5,978 bases of DNA from an uncultured Sutterella sp. (lineage in GTDB: Bacteria > Pseudomonadota > Gammaproteobacteria > Burkholderiales > Burkholderiaceae_F): assembly GCA_902493085.1 (NCBI GenBank), contig CABUOH010000082.1, positions 1 to 5,978 of the forward strand. The letters are read 5' to 3'. Under the pieces are notes generated by a model. The model saw only the letters and a program-made list of their open reading frames with translations, had not been told where the DNA came from and did no database searches. The position numbers and the translations under genes were made by a program. Every line of letters starts with the position of its first letter. The stretch's first letter is position 1. This document shows positions 1-4,505 of the stretch, one piece after another.

Positions 1-448
1 CGGTCAGATCGCCGCCGAGACGATTTTCAGCCCGCTTGGCCAGCGACCGAAGAATATCCGCACTTACTTCGACGGGGGACTTGACACCCGAAGACGTCGC
101 AATGCGCACCATTGCAGGATCGTCAACAAGGTCGTACGGCAGGTTGTGGACATCCGCCAGATCCTTCATCGTGCGACCGATGAGGCGTTTGGCAGAGGAA
201 ATCGTGTTTTTAGGATCCCGACTCGCATCGCGAAGCGCCTGAGCGCCGACCGTCACAGTACCGTCAGCGCCGTAGTGAACGACGGAGGGCAGTATGGCGG
301 CACCCTCCTCGTCGAGGATCACCTCTGCGGAGCCGCTGATCACGCTCGCCACAAGCGAGTTCGTTGTACCCAGGTCAATGCCGACCGCAAGACGATGTTC
401 ATGCGGCGCTGCGGAGAGGCCGGGTTCTGCTATCTGAAATAAAGCCAT
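1..448 (-). CDS. hscA: HscA, Hsp70-type chaperone for Fe-S cluster assembly (N-terminal part, cut by window edge)
   Basis: Cytosolic Hsp70-family ATPase dedicated to the ISC pathway. With HscB it binds the LPPVK motif of IscU and drives cluster transfer to acceptors. Only the first 149 codons are in the window; the 3' part (an HscA is usually about 620 residues) lies beyond position 1. Translating the minus strand from the ATG at 448 gives [20 protein letters not shown], very close to the start of E. coli HscA. The phosphate-binding motif GIDLGTTNS follows at residues 23-31, then LPSVVHYG and the [12 protein letters not shown] segment of the nucleotide-binding domain, then [10 protein letters not shown]. 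The frame is open to the window edge. It begins 24 bases after the hscB stop; the ribosome site is weak (GAGAAG about 9 bases upstream), which suggests coupling to hscB translation. Identification is confident; its length and C-terminus cannot be seen. Confidence 0.96.
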   Translation of the reverse strand, partial: MALFQIAEPGLSAAPHEHRLAVGIDLGTTNSLVASVISGSAEVILDEEGAAILPSVVHYGADGTVTVGAQALRDASRDPKNTISSAKRLIGRTMKDLADVHNLPYDLVDDPAMVRIATSSGVKSPVEVSADILRSLAKRAENRLGGDLT

Positions 449-472
449 GAGGGGATACTTCTCTTTTTTGGA

Positions 473-973
473 TTACTTGGAGACTCGCGACGCTTCCTCA
501 AGAAAACGATCGATGAACATAAGACGGCGCGTCAAATCAACGGCGGCGCTCCAGTCCGCCTCCACGTCGACGGCCTGAACCAGGTTGCTCATGACAGTCG
601 CCCGCATTTCTTCCGCTTCGGCTCGTACGGCCTCAGTCGAACCGACGTCTCCCGACTCCAGTGCTTCCCGCCACATGATCTGCGTCATGAGAAAATCAGC
701 AGGCATTTGAGTGTTGGTTTCAGCCTCGATCGGATGGCCGGCATTATCGCAAAGCCACGCCGCTCGTCTCACCGGACTCTTGAGGAGCTTAAACGCCTCA
801 TTGATTCGCGTACTCCACTGCTCGGCCACTCGCCTTTCGGCGGCCGGGCGGTCAGCAAAACGGTCCGGATGCACCTTCATCATCGCCGCCTGATAGGCGG
901 CCTCAAGCTTCGCCTCGTCGATCATGAAGGCAGGCTTCATGCCGAAAAGTTGGAATGGGCTCATTTGCGCCAT
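473..973 (-). CDS. hscB: HscB, J-domain co-chaperone of HscA
   Basis: J-protein that delivers IscU to HscA and stimulates the HscA ATPase. The 166 residues match the usual length (171 in E. coli). The N-terminal J domain carries the diagnostic HPD at residues 35-37 within VHPDRFAD, followed by RINEAFKLLKSPVRRAAWLC. The C-terminal half contains the NTQMPADFLMTQIMWREALE stretch and ends with a helical segment (RLMFIDRFLEEA), consistent with the three-helix IscU-binding domain. The ATG at 973 is chosen because AGGA lies 11 bases upstream; a second in-frame ATG at 964 is possible and would remove three residues. It follows iscA after a 69-base gap and precedes hscA by 24 bases. No key residue is missing. 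Confidence 0.96.
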   Translation of the reverse strand: MAQMSPFQLFGMKPAFMIDEAKLEAAYQAAMMKVHPDRFADRPAAERRVAEQWSTRINEAFKLLKSPVRRAAWLCDNAGHPIEAETNTQMPADFLMTQIMWREALESGDVGSTEAVRAEAEEMRATVMSNLVQAVDVEADWSAAVDLTRRLMFIDRFLEEASRVSK

Positions 974-1025
974 CGTCAGTTTTTTCCTGTCCTGATCTTG
1001 CCGAAAAGGGACCGGCCTGTCGCGC

Positions 1026-1041
1026 GGATCCCCGTTGATCC
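1026..1041 (-). other. small inverted repeat in the iscA-hscB gap
   Basis: The 69-base gap between iscA and hscB holds a 5-bp inverted repeat, GGATC / GATCC, around a 6-base loop, 2 bases after the iscA stop codon. It has no U-tract and is too short to be a convincing terminator. It may be chance; otherwise the gap shows only the hscB ribosome site at 985-988. Confidence 0.2.
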
Positions 1042-1042
1042 A

Positions 1043-1366
1043 TCAAACGTGGAAGGACTCACCGCAGCCGCAACGGCTCTTTTCGTTCGGATTGTGGAAC
1101 TTGAAGCCCTCCTGAAGGCCTTCGCGGGTGTAGTCGAGTTCGGTGCCGTCAAGATACGGGAGACTCTTTTCGTCAACGATAACCTTGACGCCGAAACTCT
1201 CCCAAACTTGGTCGTCTGCATTGATATCGTCGGCAAACTCAAGCTTGTAGGCCATGCCCGAGCAACCCGAGGTTTTGACCCCCAAGCGAAGACCGACGCC
1301 CTTTCCGCGGCGGGTGAGAAACTTCTGCACATGCTTTGCAGCTGCTTCTGTCAGCGTAACAGGCAT
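1043..1366 (-). CDS. iscA: IscA, A-type Fe-S cluster carrier
   Basis: A-type carrier that takes clusters (or iron) from the IscU/HscAB machinery and passes them to apo-targets. It is 107 residues long, as in E. coli. The three conserved cysteines are at 35 (in TSGCSGMAY), 99 and 101 (in SRCGCGESF), the positions used in E. coli IscA, and the GFKFHNPN segment precedes the C-terminal pair. The name IscA rather than ErpA or SufA rests on its place in the isc operon and on the exact length and cysteine spacing. The ATG at 1366 is preceded by AGGAG (1376-1380) with 9 bases between; that ribosome site is made from the last iscU codons, and the two genes are 6 bases apart, so translation of iscU and iscA is probably coupled. 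Confidence 0.96.
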   Translation of the reverse strand: MPVTLTEAAAKHVQKFLTRRGKGVGLRLGVKTSGCSGMAYKLEFADDINADDQVWESFGVKVIVDEKSLPYLDGTELDYTREGLQEGFKFHNPNEKSRCGCGESFHV

Positions 1367-1372
1367 GATTCA

Positions 1373-1759
1373 TTACTCCTTGGACTGCTTGTTGCGATAG
1401 TCGTTGATGGCGGCCTTGATCGCATCTTCCGCGAGAATCGAACAGTGGATCTTCACGGGCGGAAGCGCAAGTTCCTCGGCAATGGCGGCATTGGTGAGCT
1501 TGCCCGCCTCGTCGAGCGTCTTGCCCTTGACCCACTCCGTCACAAGAGAGGAGGAGGCAATGGCGGAACCGCAACCGTAGGTTTTGAACTTGGCGTCCTC
1601 AATCACGCCTTCATCGTTCACCTTGATTTGAAGGCGCATGACGTCGCCGCACGCAGGCGCACCGACCATGCCGGTGCCGACGTTGTCATCCTTGACGTCG
1701 AGTGTGCCGACGTTGCGGGGATGTTCATAGTGATCCATGAGTTTTTCGCTGTATGCCAT
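1373..1759 (-). CDS. iscU: IscU, Fe-S cluster assembly scaffold
   Basis: Scaffold on which clusters are built from sulfur donated by IscS and iron, then released by HscB/HscA. With the ATG at 1759 the protein has 128 residues, begins MAYSEKLMDHYEHPRNVG and is nearly collinear with E. coli IscU. Cluster ligands Cys37, Asp39, Cys63, His105 and Cys106 are all present (ACGD, YGCGS, IHCS), and the HscA-recognition motif LPPVK is at 99-103. A longer reading from an ATG at 1774 adds MEKQD, but GGAG at 1769-1772 lies 9 bases before 1759 and inside that extension, so 1759 is preferred. A GC-rich hairpin sits 3 bases upstream of this ribosome site, which could modulate translation. It lies 75 bases after iscS and 6 bases before iscA. 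Confidence 0.97.
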   Translation of the reverse strand: MAYSEKLMDHYEHPRNVGTLDVKDDNVGTGMVGAPACGDVMRLQIKVNDEGVIEDAKFKTYGCGSAIASSSLVTEWVKGKTLDEAGKLTNAAIAEELALPPVKIHCSILAEDAIKAAINDYRNKQSKE

Positions 1760-1775
1760 GTCTTGTTTCTCCATC

Positions 1776-1800
1776 GCAAGGGCGCCGACGGCGCCTTTGC
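1776..1800 (-). promoter_or_regulatory. GC-rich intercistronic hairpin abutting the iscU ribosome site
   Basis: On the transcribed (minus) strand a 6-bp GGCGCC/GGCGCC stem with a 3-base GTC loop is extended, after one A-C mismatch, by GCAA/TTGC, giving about 10 base pairs. Its 3' side ends 3 bases before the GGAG of iscU. There is no U-tract after it, so it is not an intrinsic terminator. Such a structure could stabilise processed mRNA ends or hinder ribosome access to iscU. The structure is seen in the sequence; the function is inferred. Confidence 0.5.
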
Positions 1801-1834
1801 GGTCAATGATGTGTTCGTAGCCGATGTTGCGGGA

Positions 1835-3046
1835 TCAGTGTTCGGACCACTGCACCTGGTTGAGATCGACCCCCTGCTGATGCATTTCCCAGAGCGGGCT
1901 CATTTCGCGCAGGCGGGTGACACCTTCGACAAGCGTCTTGACCACGTAGTCGATCTCCTCCTCCGTCGTAAAGCGACCGAGCGTGAAGCGGATTGAGCTG
2001 TGGGCCAGTTCGTCGTCTCGACCGAGCGCCCGCAGCACGTAGGAGGGCTCAAGCGAGGCGGAGGTGCAGGCGGAACCCGACGAAACGGCGATGTCCTTCA
2101 TGGCCATCATCAGGCTTTCGCCTTCAATGAAGGCGAAGCTCACATTGAGATTGTGCGGGGAGCGATGCTCCATGCTGCCGTTGAGGTAAACCTCGGGAAT
2201 GTTGTTGCGGATGCCGTCCCAGAGACGATTGCGAAGACGCTCCAGACGCGGCATCTCCGCCTCCATCTCCTCCTTGGCCAGGCGGTAGGCTTCACCCATG
2301 CCGACGATCTGGTGAGTCGCAAGGGTGCCCGAACGCATTCCGCGCTCATGACCGCCGCCGTGGATCTGGCACTCAATGCGCACGCGGGGTTTGCGGCGAA
2401 CGTACAGAGCACCGATCCCCTTCGGACCATAAACCTTGTGACCGGAAAGACTCATGAGATCCACTTTGAGGCGATCGACGTTGAGATCCATCTTGCCGGC
2501 GGCCTGTGTGGCGTCGCAGTGAAAAATGATGCCATGTTCATGGCAAATGGCGCTGATCGTCTCGATATCCTGGATGACACCGATTTCATTGTTGATCGCC
2601 ATGACCGAAACGAGAATCGTATCCGGGCGGATGGCGGCGCGGAAGGCATCCAAATCGATGAGACCATCCTCCTTGACGTCAAGATAGGTGACCTCGTAGC
2701 CTTCGCTCTCGAGATGGCGCATGGAATCGAGCACGGCCTTGTGTTCGGTCTTCACCGTGATGAGGTGGCGCCCCTTGTCCTTGTAGAAATGAGCGGCCCC
2801 CTTGATGGCGAGATTGTCGCTTTCCGTTGCGCCCGATGTCCAGACGATTTCACGGGGGTCCGCTCCGATGAGAGCCGCCACATGGCCGCGAGCCTCTTCA
2901 ACAGCCTTCTCGGCCTCCCAGCCGTAACTGTGACTGTGACTGGCGGGATTGCCGAATTTCTCGTAAAGATACGGAACCATTTTGTCGACCACGCGGGGGT
3001 CGCAGGGCGTCGTCGCGGAATAGTCGAGGTATACGGGCAGCTTCAT
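1835..3046 (-). CDS. iscS: IscS, PLP-dependent cysteine desulfurase
   Basis: Converts cysteine to alanine and carries the sulfur as a persulfide, which it hands to IscU and, in E. coli, also to tRNA thiolation and other acceptors. With the start at 3046 there are 403 residues (E. coli 404). The fold-type I aminotransferase features are in order: N-terminal [13 protein letters not shown], His102 in KTEHKAV, the PLP-contact HCDATQ with Asp178, the PLP lysine 204 in [10 protein letters not shown], the [12 protein letters not shown] loop, and catalytic Cys327 in [20 protein letters not shown]. The C-terminal tail [13 protein letters not shown] resembles the IscU-contacting tail of E. coli IscS. 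Two ATGs stand in tandem (3049, 3046); AAGGA (3053-3057) is 6 bases from the second and only 3 from the first, and the second also matches the E. coli N-terminus. The gene is second in the isc operon, after iscR. Confidence 0.97.
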   Translation of the reverse strand: MKLPVYLDYSATTPCDPRVVDKMVPYLYEKFGNPASHSHSYGWEAEKAVEEARGHVAALIGADPREIVWTSGATESDNLAIKGAAHFYKDKGRHLITVKTEHKAVLDSMRHLESEGYEVTYLDVKEDGLIDLDAFRAAIRPDTILVSVMAINNEIGVIQDIETISAICHEHGIIFHCDATQAAGKMDLNVDRLKVDLMSLSGHKVYGPKGIGALYVRRKPRVRIECQIHGGGHERGMRSGTLATHQIVGMGEAYRLAKEEMEAEMPRLERLRNRLWDGIRNNIPEVYLNGSMEHRSPHNLNVSFAFIEGESLMMAMKDIAVSSGSACTSASLEPSYVLRALGRDDELAHSSIRFTLGRFTTEEEIDYVVKTLVEGVTRLREMSPLWEMHQQGVDLNQVQWSEH

Positions 3047-3070
3047 CATGAATCCTTTTTGAAACGGATC

Positions 3071-3133
3071 GTCGGTGCCGGCGATGCTTGGATGTTTAGA
3101 GGGGGCTCTTTTCTTTGACGCGAAGGCACCGCC
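3071..3133 (-). promoter_or_regulatory. long-loop inverted repeat spanning the iscR-iscS gap
   Basis: The 9 bases directly after the iscR stop (3125-3133) can pair with 3071-3079 at 8 of 9 positions, including 7 contiguous pairs (CGGTGCC with GGCACCG), enclosing a loop of about 45 bases. In E. coli a structured iscR-iscS intergenic RNA protects the iscR transcript when the small RNA RyhB triggers decay of iscSUA. A similar role here is an inference from position only. The long loop makes the fold uncertain. Confidence 0.35.
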
Positions 3134-3592
3134 TTAGGCGTGCTTTCGCACCGGAATGACGGCGGACACGACCTGCTTGCCGTGGCGGGCCTCATGGGCC
3201 TGCACCATGCCGGCGAGCGTCACGCCCTCCAGAAATTTCTTCGTGGTTCGGTTGAGGTCTTCCCACAAATGGTGTGTGAGGCAGGCGGCGCCGCCGAGAC
3301 AGCTTCCGTCGCCGCGACACTGCGTGGCGTCAATGTCCTCGTCCATCGCCTCAATGATCGCCGCGGCGGTGATGTCGCACGCAGGAGCGCCAAGACGATA
3401 ACCGCCGCCTGGTCCGCGTACGCTCGCTACAAGTCCTGCGCGACGAAGCTTGCAGAAGATCTGCTCGAGATAAGCCACGGAAATCTGCTGGCGTTCGGAA
3501 ATCTGCGTAAGGGAGATGGGAGCCTCTTCTTCATGCAAAGCCAGGTCCACCATGGCCGTGACGGCAAATCGTCCTTTGGTCGTCAGCTTCAA
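3134..3592 (-). CDS. iscR: IscR, Fe-S cluster-sensing Rrf2-family transcription regulator
   Basis: Rrf2-family winged-helix regulator that binds a [2Fe-2S] cluster and, in E. coli, represses its own isc operon when loaded. Starting at the TTG at 3592 gives 152 residues beginning MKLTTKGRFAVTAMVDLAL. The DNA-binding domain includes ISERQQIS, YLEQIF with Glu43 and the wing VRGPGGGYRLG (58-68). Cluster ligands Cys92, Cys98, Cys104 and His107 fall at exactly the E. coli residue numbers. GGAG (3600-3603) lies 7 bases before the TTG. No in-frame ATG or GTG near this point would serve; the frame stays open upstream to another TTG at 3658, but that would add 22 residues with no family counterpart and run into the operator. 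The C-terminal tail is shorter than in E. coli. It is the first gene of the operon, 87 bases before the chosen iscS start. Confidence 0.95.
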   Translation of the reverse strand: MKLTTKGRFAVTAMVDLALHEEEAPISLTQISERQQISVAYLEQIFCKLRRAGLVASVRGPGGGYRLGAPACDITAAAIIEAMDEDIDATQCRGDGSCLGGAACLTHHLWEDLNRTTKKFLEGVTLAGMVQAHEARHGKQVVSAVIPVRKHA

Positions 3593-3599
3593 AATGCAG

Positions 3600-3603
3600 C
3601 TCC
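3600..3603 (-). promoter_or_regulatory. ribosome binding site that fixes the TTG start of iscR
   Basis: GGAG on the minus strand stands 7 bases ahead of the TTG at 3590-3592. It is the only good Shine-Dalgarno match near the conserved N-terminus of IscR, so it supports initiation at TTG. Confidence 0.75.
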
Positions 3604-3646
3604 AATTTGACGGGGGTTGAATGACGGGAGAACCAAGCAAAGGCCA

Positions 3647-3671
3647 AATCCCGACCAAGTTGGTCGGATAT
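3647..3671 (-). promoter_or_regulatory. predicted IscR Type 1 operator, site B (promoter-proximal to iscR)
   Basis: The core 3651-3667 is a perfect palindrome with 8-bp arms, CCGACCAA / TTGGTCGG, around one central base. Read on the minus strand, the 25-bp window agrees with the E. coli Type 1 IscR consensus as I remember it (ATASYYGACT, 5-base centre, AGTCRRSTAT) at 19 positions. It overlaps the -10 element of the downstream candidate promoter. It lies 54 bases upstream of the iscR TTG. Confidence 0.7.
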
Positions 3672-3696
3672 TAGCGAAGAATACCCGACTAATCAA
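3668..3696 (-). promoter_or_regulatory. alternative iscR promoter candidate (P2)
   Basis: On the minus strand TTGATT (3691-3696) and TAATAT (3668-3673) are spaced by 17 bases, each matching the sigma-70 consensus at four of six positions. Its -35 lies inside IscR site A and its -10 overlaps site B, so binding of IscR would occlude it fully. It is weaker by matches than the candidate at 3701-3730; only one of the two need be real. Confidence 0.4.
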
Positions 3697-3705
3697 GTCA
3701 ATTAT
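3681..3705 (+). promoter_or_regulatory. predicted IscR Type 1 operator, site A
   Basis: An imperfect palindrome with arms ATACCCGACT and AGTCAATTAT around a 5-base centre. It agrees with the remembered E. coli Type 1 IscR consensus at about 22 of 25 positions, including the invariant GACT/AGTC core and the ATA/TAT ends. Its centre is 34 bp from that of site B. It overlaps the -10 of one candidate iscR promoter and the -35 of the other, fitting repression by [2Fe-2S]-IscR. Confidence 0.8.
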
Positions 3706-3730
3706 TGAGTCTGCGCAAAAAGAGTGCCAA
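3701..3730 (-). promoter_or_regulatory. iscR operon promoter candidate (P1)
   Basis: On the minus strand TTGGCA (3725-3730) and AATAAT (3701-3706), each matching sigma-70 consensus at five of six positions, are separated by 18 bases. The -10 lies in IscR site A, and transcription would start near 3694, leaving a leader of about 100 bases before the iscR TTG that contains site B. This is the better of two candidates by base matches. Confidence 0.5.
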
Positions 3731-3750
3731 AACTTACACGCGCAAACATG

Positions 3751-3778
3751 TGAAAAGCCCGCTTAAGCGGGCTTTTCA
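3751..3778. terminator. bidirectional intrinsic terminator after the phosphatase gene
   Basis: A perfect 28-bp palindrome: GAAAAGCCCGC, a central TTAA, then GCGGGCTTTTC, with one more T-A pair outside. Its GCCCGC/GCGGGC stem is followed by TTTT on both strands. On the minus strand it begins 19 bases after the phosphatase stop codon and lies about 20 bases before the iscR promoter candidate, so it ends the upstream transcript and insulates isc. Confidence 0.9.
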
Positions 3779-3796
3779 ACTGATTGGAGCCGTGGA

Positions 3797-4312
3797 TCAG
3801 CCGGCAACCGTCTGGGAGGCCTGAAGCGTCTTCTGCATCATGCGGGCCTTGCGTTCGATCGTTTCGAGCAGTCCCGTACAGGCATCGGTGCAGTAGTCAA
3901 GCACTTGATTGAAGCCTTCGTTGAGGCCGTAATAGGGATCAGGCACAACGGCGGCGTCGTAGTCGTTTGCATAGCGCATCAGCAAATGGATCTTATGCTT
4001 GTACTGGGCGGGCGAACGATGCTGCAAATCGGTGAGATTCTCCCAATCCATCACAAGGATGAGATCGAACTTTGCAAAGTCCTCGGGAGTGATCTCGCGC
4101 GCACGGTGCTCCTTGATGTCGAGGCCGCGCTTGCGGCAGGCAAGCTGAGCCCTCACGTCAGGCGCCTCCCCGACGTGATGCCCGCTTGTGGCCGCGCTGT
4201 CCGAAGAAATCACGTCATCAAGCTTGAGTTCCGCAACCTTCTTGCGGAAGATCGCTTCGGCAGTCGGACTGCGGCAGATATTGCCCGTGCACACAAAAAG
4301 AACATTAATCAC
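3797..4312 (-). CDS. low-molecular-weight protein tyrosine phosphatase
   Basis: Cytosolic phosphatase of the LMW-PTP (arsenate reductase-like fold) family, which hydrolyses phosphotyrosine or small phosphoesters. From the GTG at 4312 the product has 171 residues and starts MINVLFVCTGNICRSPTAEA, with the P-loop CTGNICRS: nucleophile Cys8, Arg14 and Ser15. The general-acid loop DPYYG is at 125-129. GHHVGEAPDVRAQ and FDLILVMDWEN are also family-typical. At 171 residues it is slightly longer than the common 140-160, mostly through the C-terminal helix. The GTG is chosen by family alignment; its ribosome site is poor, and an upstream TTG at 4378 would add 22 unrelated residues. It lies between uvrB and the terminator ahead of iscR, an order I recall from Burkholderiales. 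Whether its target is an exopolysaccharide kinase or a metabolite cannot be told from sequence. Confidence 0.93.
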   Translation of the reverse strand: MINVLFVCTGNICRSPTAEAIFRKKVAELKLDDVISSDSAATSGHHVGEAPDVRAQLACRKRGLDIKEHRAREITPEDFAKFDLILVMDWENLTDLQHRSPAQYKHKIHLLMRYANDYDAAVVPDPYYGLNEGFNQVLDYCTDACTGLLETIERKARMMQKTLQASQTVAG

Positions 4313-4393
4313 TGTCTTGTTTTCCGAAAATCTGCTGGGCCCCGTCCGAACGTCGGAGAGGCCTCTTTTCCAAACCAACTTGCATATGCTACT

Positions 4394-4411
4394 GCAGAAG
4401 GCGTGTTCTGC
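4394..4411 (-). other. hairpin in the uvrB-phosphatase gap, next to an isolated TTGACA
   Basis: A 6-bp stem GCAGAA / TTCTGC encloses a 6-base loop. Just upstream on the minus strand is a perfect -35 hexamer TTGACA (4416-4421), but 16-18 bases further no reasonable -10 is found. TAGGCA (4409-4414) and TAGCAT (4386-4391), 17 bases apart, form a weak alternative promoter for the phosphatase gene. Nothing here is decisive. Confidence 0.25.
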
Positions 4412-4426
4412 CTAGTGTCAATTTCA

Positions 4427-4463
4427 CCCGACACCGCGGTGCAATTGCCGCAGAGGCGTCGGG
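4427..4463 (-). terminator. strong hairpin downstream of uvrB, terminator-like but without a U-tract
   Basis: On the minus strand CCCGACGCC pairs fully with GGTGTCGGG (9 bp, one G-U). After a 3-base bulge a further GCGG/CCGC stem caps it with an 8-base loop. It begins 42 bases after the uvrB stop. The sequence after it (TGAAATTGAC) is not U-rich, so classical intrinsic termination is doubtful; a transcript-end stabiliser or an attenuated boundary between uvrB and the phosphatase gene is equally likely. Confidence 0.4.
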
Positions 4464-4505
4464 AGCCTGAACAAATTTTGCTGAAAAGCATTCGCGCCCT
4501 CAAGC

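Noticed and set aside
36..442. two short plus-strand open frames (36-242 and 146-442) at the left end
   Set aside because: Both are opposite the N-terminal coding part of hscA, which is identified clearly on the minus strand.
1760..1774. upstream ATG at 1774 as the start of iscU
   Set aside because: It would overlap the ribosome site of the ATG at 1759, and MAYSEK is the conserved IscU N-terminus.
707..1996. 429-codon open frame on the plus strand, opposite hscB, iscA and iscU
   Set aside because: It is an antisense shadow produced by the codon bias of three strongly conserved genes; the translation has no recognisable domain and no ribosome site, while the minus-strand products match known families end to end.
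2000..3118. 372-codon open frame on the plus strand, opposite iscS
   Set aside because: It lies antisense to a complete iscS with all catalytic residues; its translation is histidine- and valine-rich in the manner of reverse-complement reading and has no family features.
3713..3746. direct repeat GCGCAAA at 3713-3719 and 3740-3746
   Set aside because: Seven bases repeated once at 27-bp spacing is within chance, and no known regulator site comes to mind.
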